64,000 nucleotides of DNA from Actinoallomurus purpureus (lineage in GTDB: Bacteria; Actinomycetota; Actinomycetes; Streptosporangiales; Streptosporangiaceae). Below are positions 17,402-26,191 of this stretch, piece by piece. The notes under the pieces are model-generated. The model was not told where the DNA came from. It was given only the letters and a program-made list of their open reading frames with translations, and made no database searches. The stretch is from positions 124,001-188,000 of the forward strand of contig NZ_JAMXMY010000011.1 of assembly GCF_024055795.1 (NCBI RefSeq), written 5' to 3'. Position numbers and translations under genes: made by a program. Each line of letters opens with the position of its first letter. Position 1 is the stretch's first letter.

Positions 17402-19111
17402 ATGGTGGATGCCGGAGCAGTGGTCGACCTGCTGAAGGACGCGCGTGATCGGCGCACCGCGCCGTTGATCCTCGAACTCGACCTCACCGACGGGATCGTC
17501 GAAGGGCCGCCCGCCGACCCGGTGTCCGCGGTGCTGTCGATGCGCCGGGCGCACTTGCGCGACGTGCTCGAGGGGCTGCGGAAGGGCCGTTCGGACCCGC
17601 GGGTGAAGGCACTCCTCGTCCGGATCGGCGGCAACCGGCTCGGTCTCGCCGTCGCCCAGGAGCTGCGGGCGGCCGTCCAGGCCTTCCGCGACGCGGGGAA
17701 GCTGACCGTGGCCTGGGCCGAGTCCTTCGGCGAGGTCGGCCGCGGCACCGTCCCCTACTACCTCGCGACCGCCTTCGAGCGGATCTACCTGCAGCCGTCC
17801 GGGGACCTGGCGCTGACCGGCGTCGCGCTCGAAGAGCCCTTCTTCAACGAGGCGCTCGAGAAGGCCGGGATCACCCCGCGCTTCGCCAAGCGGCACGAGT
17901 ACAAGACGGCCGCGAACACCTTCACGGAGCGCTCGTACACCCCCGAGCACCGGGAGATGTCCGACCGGATCGTCTCCTCCGTCGGCGAGCAGGTGGTCGC
18001 GGGCGTGGCCGCCGGGCGCGGTCTGCCGGAGGAGCGCGTCCGCGAGCTGATCGACCAGGCGCCGCTGCTGGGCGCCGAGGCCCTCGAGGCCGGGCTGGTC
18101 GACCGGCTGGCCTACCGCGACGAGGTCTACGCCGAGGTGCGCGAGGCGGCCGGCGGCTCCGGCGGGGAGGTCCGGCTGCGCTACGTCGCGCGCTACAACC
18201 GCGGCCAGGGGGTGACCAAGCGGATTCCGCGCCCGCAGCAGGACGTCGTCGCCCTCATCCAGGGGCACGGACCGATCCGGCTGGGCCGCAGCGGCCGCAG
18301 TGTCCTGCCCGGTCAGAGCGCGTCGATCGGCTCGGACACGGTCTCGGCGGCGTTCCGGGCGGCGGCCGGGGACGAGAAGGTCAAGGCGATCGTCTTCCGG
18401 ATCGACAGCCCCGGTGGTTCGTACGTCGCCTCGGACGCGATCTGGCGCGAGGTCGTCCTCGCCCGCAAGACGGGTAAGCCCGTCATCGTGTCGATGGGCA
18501 ACGTCGCCGCGTCGGGCGGCTACTTCGTCGCGGCCCCCGCCGACACCATCGTCGCCCAGCCGGGCACGCTGACCGGGTCGATCGGGGTCGTCTTCGGCAA
18601 GCCGGTCGTCGGCGACCTGCTCGGCCGGCTCGGGATCGGGCTCGGCAGCGTCGAGCACGGCGCGCACGCCCGGATGTACGCGCCGACACGTGACTTCACC
18701 GACGAGGAATGGGCGCGGGTCAACACGTTCCTCGACCGGGTGTACGACGACTTCGTCGGCAAGGTCGCCGAGGGCCGTGCGCTGTCCCGCGAGCGCGTGC
18801 ACGAACTGGCCCGTGGCCGCGTGTGGACCGGTGCGGACGCCCACGAGCGCGGCCTGGTCGACGAACTCGGCGGGCTGGCGCACGCGATCGACCTGGCCAG
18901 GAAGAAGGCGGGGCTGCCCGTGGACGCGCCGGTGCGCGCGTACCCCCGTGTCTCGCCGCTCGACCGCCTGCGCCCGGCGGAGTCCAGCGACGACCGTACG
19001 GCGGCGAGCGCGCGCGTGGACGCCTGGGGACCGATCACCGGGGTCGCGACGCGTCTGGGCCTGCCCTCCGGCGGCCCGCTCATGCTCACCGGCGCCTGGG
19101 AGATCCACTGA
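17402..19111 (+). CDS. sppA: Signal peptide peptidase, long SppA form (protease IV, S49)
   Basis: 569 residues with two tandem S49 domains, as in the long (67-kDa) SppA class that cleaves leftover signal peptides in the membrane. The N-terminal repeat supplies the general-base Lys168 in RHEYKTAANTF. The C-terminal repeat supplies the nucleophile Ser371 in GNVAASGGYF, preceded by IDSPGGSYVASDAIW. There is no obvious N-terminal signal anchor, as in several actinobacterial homologues. The ATG at 17402 follows the chitinase terminator by 57 bp. The flavin reductase gene begins 44 bp downstream and may be co-transcribed. Confidence 0.88.
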   Translation: MVDAGAVVDLLKDARDRRTAPLILELDLTDGIVEGPPADPVSAVLSMRRAHLRDVLEGLRKGRSDPRVKALLVRIGGNRLGLAVAQELRAAVQAFRDAGKLTVAWAESFGEVGRGTVPYYLATAFERIYLQPSGDLALTGVALEEPFFNEALEKAGITPRFAKRHEYKTAANTFTERSYTPEHREMSDRIVSSVGEQVVAGVAAGRGLPEERVRELIDQAPLLGAEALEAGLVDRLAYRDEVYAEVREAAGGSGGEVRLRYVARYNRGQGVTKRIPRPQQDVVALIQGHGPIRLGRSGRSVLPGQSASIGSDTVSAAFRAAAGDEKVKAIVFRIDSPGGSYVASDAIWREVVLARKTGKPVIVSMGNVAASGGYFVAAPADTIVAQPGTLTGSIGVVFGKPVVGDLLGRLGIGLGSVEHGAHARMYAPTRDFTDEEWARVNTFLDRVYDDFVGKVAEGRALSRERVHELARGRVWTGADAHERGLVDELGGLAHAIDLARKKAGLPVDAPVRAYPRVSPLDRLRPAESSDDRTAASARVDAWGPITGVATRLGLPSGGPLMLTGAWEIH

Positions 19112-19154
19112 TGGGAGCCGGCCGGAGGACCCGGCCGTCCGCGCCGGCCGCGCA

Positions 19155-19646
19155 GTGACCGAGGGGGAGGTTCCGGGAGCCGACGTCACCGACGCACTGG
19201 CGACGTTCGCGACCGGCGTGGTGATCGTCACCGTGCGCGACGGGCGCGACGACATCGGCACGACGCTGACCGCCTTCTCGTCCGTCTCCCTCGACCCGCC
19301 GATGGTGCTGATCGGGGTCGGCGCCGCCTCATACCTCAGCGAGGTCCTGCACCGGTGCGACCGCTGGGCCGTGACCGTGTTGTCCGCGGGCCAGCGGGCG
19401 ATCGCTGGCCGGTTCGCCGCGGCGGGCCGGCCGAGCGCCCGGTTGCTGATCGCCGGGGAGGCCCACCACCGCGGCCCGCGATCCGGTGCGCTCGTGATCG
19501 ACGGCGGATCGGCCGCCCTGGAGTGCGAGACCCGGCAGCGCGTCACCGGGGGTGACCATGCGCTGTTCATCGCCGAGGTCCTCACGGTCGACTACGTCGA
19601 CACCGGGCGGCCGCCGCTGATCCGCGTCAACCGCCGATACCGCTGA
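19155..19646 (+). CDS. Flavin reductase-domain protein
   Basis: 163 residues of the flavin reductase-like (HpaC/DIM6/NTAB) FMN-binding split-barrel family. It begins ALATFATGVVIVTVRDGRDD and continues TTLTAFSSVSLDPPMVLIGV, the flavin- and nucleotide-binding core, and ends with HALFIAEVLTVDY and RVNRRYR. Such enzymes supply reduced FMN or FAD to partner monooxygenases. No monooxygenase is adjacent; the only one in the window is the truncated fragment at 34.7 kb. The start is the GTG at 19155, probably in an operon with sppA. Confidence 0.85.
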   Translation: MTEGEVPGADVTDALATFATGVVIVTVRDGRDDIGTTLTAFSSVSLDPPMVLIGVGAASYLSEVLHRCDRWAVTVLSAGQRAIAGRFAAAGRPSARLLIAGEAHHRGPRSGALVIDGGSAALECETRQRVTGGDHALFIAEVLTVDYVDTGRPPLIRVNRRYR

Positions 19647-19803
19647 CAAGAACGGATCACGGCGAGCAGCGCGACAGTCCGCGTTCCCAGGGCGCGAACG
19701 GGACCAACGGCAGGCGGCCCCGGGCATCGGCCGCAGCCCTTCTGTACCGCCGGGTATCCATTCCCAAAAGCCACCTATCTGCGCAGATGCCGTTTACGGC
19801 GAC

Positions 19804-19860
19804 TTGTCATCCTTTCCTTGTCACATGTCACCGTAGGACATGTTCACGAGTTATTCGTGA
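19804..19860 (+). promoter_or_regulatory. Candidate regulator-binding region of the lanthipeptide operon
   Basis: TTGTCA occurs at 19804-19809 and 19818-19823, ATGTCA at 19825-19830, and an inverted repeat TCACGA-N5-TCGTGA at 19844-19860. They sit 100-157 bp upstream of the LanKC start. Clustered direct repeats are what a LuxR-type RamR protein binds in the known ram promoters, so this is the likely site of action of the 26.0-kb regulator. The remainder of the 19647-19960 gap shows nothing recognisable. Confidence 0.5.
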
Positions 19861-19960
19861 CACTTGTCCCTAGGCGGCCCATCGAGTGCCCTGACATTCT
19901 CCTTCTCGTAACACCCGGGAAATCTCCCGACCAGGCCACTCCCGAGCAAGGGACGCACCG

Positions 19961-22522
19961 GTGGAAAAGCAGTACGAGTCGTATTGCCGGAAAGACAGGC
20001 TCTTCTATGACGTCCTGGACGGACGGGAGCGCCCGGCTTTCGCCATCGCCGATGAGCCTCTTCCCGAGGGATGGCAGCGGATCCGCCGAAACGAATGGCT
20101 CGTCTACGTCCCGCCGGCACAGAAGATTCCCCAGCAGGGCTGGAAGATCCACGTTTCGGCGTGTCACGACAACGCCGAGGACGTGCTGATCCGAGTGCGG
20201 GATCACTGCGTTCCCCAGGGCGTTTCCTTCAAGCATCTGCGCAGTCCTGACGTCCTGCTGATGCGGAACGCGAAATACGCGGCGCGCGGTGGAAGCGGGA
20301 AACTCGTCACCATCTATCCGCGCGATGAGGCCGAACTCGAACGGATTCTCCATTCTCTCGGCGAGATCCTGGCGGGCGAGGCCGGGCCGTACATTCTCAC
20401 CGACCTCCGGATCGGTGACGGCCCGCTGTACGTACGCTACGGCGGCTTCACCGAGCGCCACTGCATGGACGAGGACGGGCGGCTCGTCTCGGCCATCGAG
20501 GACGCCGACGGCCGGCTCGTGCCCGACCGCCGCGATCCGGTGTTCCGGGTGCCCGACTGGGTGACCGTCCCCGCCTGCCTGCGGCCGCACCTGGACGCGC
20601 GCAACGCCGTGACCATGGCCGACCTGCCGTACCGGATCACTGAGGCCCTGCACTTCTCCAACGGCGGGGGCGTCTACGCCGCCGAGGACACCCGTACGGG
20701 CGAGCGCGTCGTGCTGAAGGAGGGCCGGCCGCACGCCGGACTGGCCGCCGACGGCGCCGACGCCGTCACCCGGCTCCGCCGCGAGCGCGACATGCTGCAG
20801 CGACTGTCCGGGATCGACGGTGTGCCCGCGGTACGCGACTACTTCACCCTCGGCGACCACCACTTCCTCGTCCAGGAGTTCGTGGAGGGGCGCCCGCTCA
20901 ACACGTTCTTCGCCGAACGGCACCCGCTGCTCGATCCCGAGCCCGATGCGGAACGGATCGCCGAGTACACCGCGTGGGCGCTCAAGGTCTACGAGACCAC
21001 CGAACGCGTCGTCGAGGCCGTCCACGCACGCGGGGTCGTCTTCAACGACCTGCACATGTTCAACATCATGGTGCGCCCGGACGACACGGCCGCACTGATC
21101 GACTTCGAGACGGCCGCCCCGGCTGCCGACGAGGGCCGGCAGATCCTCGCCAACCCCGGCTTCCTCGCCCCACCCGACCGCCGGGGCACCGCCGTCGACC
21201 GGTACTGCCTCGCGTGCCTCAAACTGGCGCTGTTCGCGCCGCTGACCACGTTGTTCCAGCTCGACCGTACGAAGGCCGCCCACCTGGCCCAGGTGATCGC
21301 CGAACGGTTCCCGCTGCCCGAGGGATTCCTCGAGTCGGCCGTCGCGGAGATCTCCCGCGACGCGGCCACAGGAACCCGGCTCGTCGGCCCCAGCCCGCGG
21401 ATCACGGCCGACCCGGCCGGCTGGGAGGACGCGCGCTCGGCGCTGAGCACGGCGATCCTCGCCAGCGCCACGCCCGATCGCGACGACCGGCTCTTCCCCG
21501 GCGACATCCAGCAGTTCGGCGACGGCGCGCTCGGCCTGGCGTACGGCGCGGCGGGCGTCCTGTACGCCCTGGACGTCACCGGCTGCCCGGTCGACCACCA
21601 GGACTGGCTGATCGAGCACGCCGAGAACCCGGAGCCCGGCACCGGCCTCGGCCTCTACGACGGCCTGTACGGCGCGGCCTTCACGCTGGCCCATCTCGGT
21701 CACCTGGACGCGGCGGCCACCGTCGTCGACATCTGCCTCAGTGAACGGTGGGAGCGTCTCGGCATCGACCTGTACGGCGGGCTGCCCGGGGTGGCACTGG
21801 CCCTCGAGCACCTCGCCGGCCCGCTGGCGGCCCCGGCCCTGCGGGACGCGGGGGCGCGGGCGGCACAGCTCGTCGCCGACCAGGTCGTGGCCGCGACGGG
21901 CGCCCACGCCCGGCCCGGTCTGCTGCGGGGCATGTCCGGCCCGGCCCTGATGTTCATCCGCCTCTACGAGGGCACCGGCGACTCGAACCTCCTCGACCTG
22001 GCCGCCACGGCCATCCGGCTGGACCTCGACCGGTGCGTCACCGACAAGAACGGCGCCCTCCACGTCGACGAGCGCTCGCGCATCCTGCCGTACCTCGGCC
22101 GGGGAAGCGTCGGAATCGGCCTCGTCATCGACGACTACCTCGCCCATCGTGAGGACGAGCGGTTCAGCGACGCCCGTGAGGCGATCCGGCGCGCCGCCCT
22201 GTCGGTCTACTACGCCCAGTCCGGGCTGTTCAGCGGGCGCGCGGGGATGCTGCTGCACCTCGCCCGGCAGGGCGATCCGCGGGCGGCGGCGCACATCCGC
22301 GACCTGGCCTGGCACGCCGTCTCATGCGAGGGCGGCCTGGCCTTCCCCGGAGAGCACCTGCTCCGGCTCTCGATGGACCTGGGCACCGGGACCGCCGGCG
22401 TCCTGCTCGCGCTCGGCGCGGCACTGCACGACCGGCCGGTCCACCTGCCGTTCCTGGCGGCACCAGAGCACCCCGCGAGAACCCTCGCGGGCGTCGGAGA
22501 CACGACCACGGCGAGGAGGTGA
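19961..22522 (+). CDS. ramC: Class III lanthipeptide synthetase (RamC/AmfT-like LanKC)
   Basis: 853-residue trifunctional enzyme that phosphorylates, dehydrates and cyclises the precursor encoded next. The N-terminal lyase region covers about 1-220 (FYDVLDGRERPAF). A Ser/Thr-kinase-like domain covers about 225-490, with VVLKEGRP carrying the Lys, catalytic loop VFNDLHMFNIM and metal-binding IDFETA. The C-terminal LanC-like cyclase covers about 510-840 (LYDGLYGAAFTLAHLGHLD, GLFSGRAGMLLHLAR, TGTAGVLLALG). The cyclase lacks the Cys-Cys-His zinc ligands of class I/II/IV enzymes, which marks class III. The start is the GTG at 19961. Its stop overlaps the ribosome-binding site of the precursor gene, so the two are translated together. 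Confidence 0.93.
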   Translation: MEKQYESYCRKDRLFYDVLDGRERPAFAIADEPLPEGWQRIRRNEWLVYVPPAQKIPQQGWKIHVSACHDNAEDVLIRVRDHCVPQGVSFKHLRSPDVLLMRNAKYAARGGSGKLVTIYPRDEAELERILHSLGEILAGEAGPYILTDLRIGDGPLYVRYGGFTERHCMDEDGRLVSAIEDADGRLVPDRRDPVFRVPDWVTVPACLRPHLDARNAVTMADLPYRITEALHFSNGGGVYAAEDTRTGERVVLKEGRPHAGLAADGADAVTRLRRERDMLQRLSGIDGVPAVRDYFTLGDHHFLVQEFVEGRPLNTFFAERHPLLDPEPDAERIAEYTAWALKVYETTERVVEAVHARGVVFNDLHMFNIMVRPDDTAALIDFETAAPAADEGRQILANPGFLAPPDRRGTAVDRYCLACLKLALFAPLTTLFQLDRTKAAHLAQVIAERFPLPEGFLESAVAEISRDAATGTRLVGPSPRITADPAGWEDARSALSTAILASATPDRDDRLFPGDIQQFGDGALGLAYGAAGVLYALDVTGCPVDHQDWLIEHAENPEPGTGLGLYDGLYGAAFTLAHLGHLDAAATVVDICLSERWERLGIDLYGGLPGVALALEHLAGPLAAPALRDAGARAAQLVADQVVAATGAHARPGLLRGMSGPALMFIRLYEGTGDSNLLDLAATAIRLDLDRCVTDKNGALHVDERSRILPYLGRGSVGIGLVIDDYLAHREDERFSDAREAIRRAALSVYYAQSGLFSGRAGMLLHLARQGDPRAAAHIRDLAWHAVSCEGGLAFPGEHLLRLSMDLGTGTAGVLLALGAALHDRPVHLPFLAAPEHPARTLAGVGDTTTARR

Positions 22523-22528
22523 AACACG

Positions 22529-22642
22529 ATGACGCTTCTCGACATGCAGGGCATGGAGTCCACCCCGGGTGGTGGCGGCGAGACCAACAGCAGCCTGAGC
22601 CTGCTGTGCCACAGCTCGCACAGCATCACCATCTGCCTCTGA
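22529..22642 (+). CDS. ramS: SapB-like class III lanthipeptide precursor
   Basis: 37-residue peptide. The leader MTLLDMQGMESTPGGGGE contains the LLDMQ-M-E element recognised by LanKC enzymes. The core TNSSLSLLCHSSHSITICL has two ring motifs: Ser21-x2-Ser24-x2-Cys27 and Ser29-x2-Ser32-x3-Cys36. The second ring pattern and neighbouring SITxC match SapB/AmfS; the first is one residue shorter than the SapB ring. The product is expected to be an amphipathic surface-active peptide that helps aerial hyphae rise. GAGGAGGTG (22513-22521) is the ribosome-binding site and spans the end of the LanKC gene. The start ATG is at 22529. Confidence 0.93.
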   Translation: MTLLDMQGMESTPGGGGETNSSLSLLCHSSHSITICL

Positions 22643-22697
22643 TGATCGACTCATGGTTCCGGGATCCATGGCCCGGGTCATGAAGGCAGGGAGACCG

Positions 22698-24335
22698 ATG
22701 ACGGCGAGCAGGCTCGTGATTCGGGCGGTCCGCGACGGCGGCGTCTGGGCGAGCCTGCTCGCCGTCACCTCTTTGCTGCGGGCGGGGGCCGAGACGCTCC
22801 TGCCGGCCGTCCTCGGCCGCGCCGTGGACGGTGTCCTGCACGATGGCGGGACGTCCGCCTGGCCGCTCGGCTATGCCGCCCTGGTGGCCGCCGCCATGAC
22901 CGGGGACGTCCTGACCGAACTCGCGATCGGGACCAGCGCGGCCGCCGCCACCGCACGGATGCGGCACCGCTTCGTACGCCGCCTGCTGGCCCTCGGCCCG
23001 GCCACCGGGCCGTCGTCGCCCGGTCTCGCGGCGGGCGACGTGACCAGCCGCGCCGTCACGGCGACCGCGGACACGGGCCTCGCCCCGTCCGCCCTCATCC
23101 TCGCGGTCACCGCCGTCCTGCCCCCCGTCGGCGGGGTGATCGCCCTCCTCCTGCTCGACCCCTGGCTCGCGCTGACGTTCGCGCTGGGCCTGCCGGCGAT
23201 CATCGCGGTGCTGAACGCGTTCGTCCGGAACACCTCCGCCGTCGTCGGCCGCTATCTGACCGTCCAGGGCACCATCGCCGCCCGGCTCGTGGAGGCCCTG
23301 GCCGGCAACCGGACGGTCGCGGCCGCCGGAACGGCCGACCGCGAGACCGCCCGGATCCTCGCGCCCCTTCCCGAGCTCGCCGAACACGGCCACATGACGT
23401 GGCGGATACAGGCGGCGACCGCCGGGCGGGGCACACTCGCCGTTCCCCTGCTGCAACTCGCGGTCCTCGCCGTCGCCGGGTACGAGCTGGCCGCCGGGCG
23501 GCTGAGCGCGGGCGGCCTGCTCGCCGCCACCCAGTACGCCGGGCTGGGCGCCGACATCGGGCCCGTGATCACCCAGCTCGGCCGGCTGGCCCGCGCCCGC
23601 GCCGGAGCGGCCCGCCTGTTCCCGGTGCTCGAACGGAGGCCGCCGGCCCATGGCTCCGCTCCACTGCCGACAGGCGCCGGCCGCCTGGAGTTCCGCGGGG
23701 TGTCGGCCGCCCCGGTGCTGAACCGACTGGACCTGGCCGTCCCCGGCGGCCGGGCCGTCGCCGTCGTCGGCCGATCGGGGTCGGGCAAGTCGCTGCTGGC
23801 CGCGCTGGCCGGCCGCCTCACCGAACCGGACGCGGGCGAGATCCTCCTCGACGGCGTCCCGCTGCGCGACCTGAGCCGCGCGGCACTACGGAACGCGGTC
23901 GGATACGCGTTCGCGCGGCCCGTCCTCTTCGGGGCGACGATCGCCGAGGCGATCGGCGGGGACGCCGCCGCGGCGGCGCGTGCCGCCCGGGCGGACGGCT
24001 TCATCCGCCGCCTGCCCGACGGCTACCGGACCCCTCCCGATGCCGCCCCCCTCTCCGGCGGCGAACTGCAGCGGCTCGGCCTGGCCCGGGCGTTCGCCCA
24101 CCCTGGACGGATACTGATCCTCGACGACGCCACGTCGAGCCTCGACACCGTGACCGAGGTCGAGATCGCCGACGTCCTCACGCGCGACCCGCGCACCCGC
24201 CTGATCATCGCGCACCGGGCGGCGACGGCGGCCCGTGCCGACCTGGTGGCCTGGCTCGACGGCGGCCGGATCCGCGCCTGCGCCCCGCACCACGAGCTGT
24301 GGGCCGACCCGGAGTACCGGGAGGTGTTCCGCTGA
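22698..24335 (+). CDS. ABC half-transporter (RamA/RamB type) with a degenerate Walker B
   Basis: 545 residues: an N-terminal six-helix exporter domain (about 1-300) and a C-terminal ATPase (about 330-545). The ATPase has Walker A GRSGSGKS, signature LSGGELQRLGLARAF and Walker B RILILDDATSSLD, in which the catalytic Glu after the Walker B Asp is Asp. The H-loop is IIAHRAATA. This pattern is typical of one half of a heterodimer with one weak ATP site. It should export the lanthipeptide with the next gene product. Several starts are possible (22653, 22668, 22680, 22698); 22698 has the best Shine-Dalgarno, GGGAG. The stop overlaps the next ATG by one base. Confidence 0.88.
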   Translation: MTASRLVIRAVRDGGVWASLLAVTSLLRAGAETLLPAVLGRAVDGVLHDGGTSAWPLGYAALVAAAMTGDVLTELAIGTSAAAATARMRHRFVRRLLALGPATGPSSPGLAAGDVTSRAVTATADTGLAPSALILAVTAVLPPVGGVIALLLLDPWLALTFALGLPAIIAVLNAFVRNTSAVVGRYLTVQGTIAARLVEALAGNRTVAAAGTADRETARILAPLPELAEHGHMTWRIQAATAGRGTLAVPLLQLAVLAVAGYELAAGRLSAGGLLAATQYAGLGADIGPVITQLGRLARARAGAARLFPVLERRPPAHGSAPLPTGAGRLEFRGVSAAPVLNRLDLAVPGGRAVAVVGRSGSGKSLLAALAGRLTEPDAGEILLDGVPLRDLSRAALRNAVGYAFARPVLFGATIAEAIGGDAAAAARAARADGFIRRLPDGYRTPPDAAPLSGGELQRLGLARAFAHPGRILILDDATSSLDTVTEVEIADVLTRDPRTRLIIAHRAATAARADLVAWLDGGRIRACAPHHELWADPEYREVFR

Positions 24336-26191
24336 TGGCGGGGCGGGGACGTGTCGGCGGCATGCGGGTGCTGGTCGCCGCCGTACGCCGCCATCCCCGC
24401 GAGACGGCGCTGCTCGCGGCGTGGTCGGCGGTCGAGGCGGCGCCCGTCCTCGTCTTCGGCCGGTCCGTCGCGGGCGCCACCGACGCGTTCCTGGCCCACC
24501 GCATGGGGGCGGGGCTGGCCTGGCTGGCCGCGCTCGCCGTCGCCGCGGCGGCCGGTGCCGTCGGCAGCGCGGGGGCATACCGGCCGCTGGCCGGGATCGT
24601 CGAGCCGCTGCGGGACGGGCTGGTCCGGCACGTCGTTCGCGGCGCCGTCCACGAGGCCGTCCGTACGGGGCGTCAGGGCGACGCCGCCGTCGCCCGGCTC
24701 ACCCAGCATGTGGAGATCGTCCGCGACACGTTCGCGGGGCTGCTGGTGGTGGTCCGCGGCTTCGTGTTCACGCTGGCGAGCGCGCTGATCGGGCTGACGG
24801 CCCTGATGCCGGTGACGCTCCTCCTCGTGGTGCCGCCGGTCGCGGCCGGGCTCGGCCTGTTCCTCTGCATGGTGTCCCGGGCGATGACCCGCCAGCGCGA
24901 GCTGATCCTCGCCGAGGAGCGGATCGCCGGGTCGGCGACCGCGCTGGCCGCCGGGCTACGGGACATCGTCGCCTGCGGCGCCGAGGACGTCATGGCGGCC
25001 GAGATCGGGCGGCTGATCGATGCTCAGGCCGCCGCCGCCCGGTCCGTGGCGCGCCTGGCCGCCGCCCGGACGATCGCGCTGGCCGTCGGCGGCCGGCTGC
25101 CGCTGCTGGCCATCGTCGCGGCCTCGCCGTGGCTGCTGCGCCACGGCGCGACCCCCGGCGCGGTGCTCGGCGCGCTCACCTACGTCCTGCAGGGGCTGAC
25201 CCCGGCGCTGCACGCCGCCATCCGTGGCCTGGGCGGCAGCGGGCTGCGCCTGGCGGTGACACTCGACCGCCTGATCGAGGCCGGTGACGTCCCGGCCGTG
25301 CCGCGTCCCACCGGGCCCGGCGGCGAGTTGCGGCTGTCCGGCGTGACGTTCGCGTACGGGCCGGAGGCCGCGCCGGTGATCGACGACCTGTCCCTGACGG
25401 TGCCCGACGGCGACCACCTGGCGGTCGTCGGCCCGAGCGGCATCGGCAAGTCGACTCTGGCCCTGCTCATCGCCGGGCTGCTCACGCCGGCGCGCGGCAT
25501 CGTACGCCTGGGCGGCACGCCCGCCTCGGAGGTCACCCCGGACGCCCGCGCGCTGATCCCGCAGGAGGCGTACGTCTTCGGCGGCACGCTGCGGGAGAAC
25601 CTGTGCTACCTGCGCCCGGACGCGGGGAACGGCGAACCGGGCACCGGCGACCCCGTGCTCGACGCCGCGGCGGCGGCCGTCGGCCTGACGGCCCTCGTCG
25701 AACGCCTCGGCGGGTACGGCGCCGAATTCGACCCCGCCGCGCTGTCGGCCGGGGAACGCCAGCTCGTCGCGCTGACCCGTGCCTACCTGTCCCCGGCGCG
25801 GCTCGTCGTGCTGGACGAGGCGACCTGCCACCTCGACGCCGCGGCCGAGGAGCGCGCCGAACGGGCCTTCGCCGCGCGGCCGGGCGCCGTCATCGTCATC
25901 GCGCACCGGATGACCTCCGCCCGGCGTGCCCGGCGCGTGCTCGTGCTCGACGGCACACGCGCCTGGCTCGGCCGCCACGACGAACTGCTGACCCGCTGTG
26001 GGCCGTACCGGGACCTGCACGGGCACTGGGCGGCGGACGCGGCGCCAGGCCGCTCAGAGCCACCCCGCGTCGTCGGCGATGCGGATGGCGTCGACGCGGT
26101 TGCGGGCCCCGATCTTGCGGATGATCCGCGACACGTGGTTCCGGACGGTACGGACCGAGAGGAACAGATGGTTCGCGATCTCGGCGGATGA
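24335..26191 (+). CDS. Second ABC half-transporter of the lanthipeptide cluster
   Basis: 618 residues. The membrane domain covers about 1-310 and the ATPase about 320-565: Walker A GPSGIGKST, a diverged signature LSAGERQLVALTRAYL, Walker B RLVVLDEATCHLD with the canonical Glu, and an H-loop in VIVIAHRMTSA. It should pair with the upstream half-transporter. The ATG overlaps the previous stop (TGATG), so translation is coupled. The final ~45 residues after WAADAAPGR are low-complexity and run antisense to the HTH of the convergent regulator, giving a 138-bp overlap with it. The original stop has probably been lost. Confidence 0.88.
   Translation: MAGRGRVGGMRVLVAAVRRHPRETALLAAWSAVEAAPVLVFGRSVAGATDAFLAHRMGAGLAWLAALAVAAAAGAVGSAGAYRPLAGIVEPLRDGLVRHVVRGAVHEAVRTGRQGDAAVARLTQHVEIVRDTFAGLLVVVRGFVFTLASALIGLTALMPVTLLLVVPPVAAGLGLFLCMVSRAMTRQRELILAEERIAGSATALAAGLRDIVACGAEDVMAAEIGRLIDAQAAAARSVARLAAARTIALAVGGRLPLLAIVAASPWLLRHGATPGAVLGALTYVLQGLTPALHAAIRGLGGSGLRLAVTLDRLIEAGDVPAVPRPTGPGGELRLSGVTFAYGPEAAPVIDDLSLTVPDGDHLAVVGPSGIGKSTLALLIAGLLTPARGIVRLGGTPASEVTPDARALIPQEAYVFGGTLRENLCYLRPDAGNGEPGTGDPVLDAAAAAVGLTALVERLGGYGAEFDPAALSAGERQLVALTRAYLSPARLVVLDEATCHLDAAAEERAERAFAARPGAVIVIAHRMTSARRARRVLVLDGTRAWLGRHDELLTRCGPYRDLHGHWAADAAPGRSEPPRVVGDADGVDAVAGPDLADDPRHVVPDGTDREEQMVRDLGG

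Noticed and set aside
17213-19585. Minus-strand open frame of 790 codons
   Set aside because: Antisense to sppA and the flavin reductase gene, which are clearly real; composition is that of a shadow frame.
19804-19860. BldD-type binding site in the lanthipeptide promoter
   Set aside because: The TCACGA-N5-TCGTGA dyad only partly resembles the BldD consensus; I treat the region as a generic regulator site.
19844-22315. Minus-strand open frame of 823 codons
   Set aside because: Antisense to LanKC, which has all expected domains. No recognisable protein pattern.
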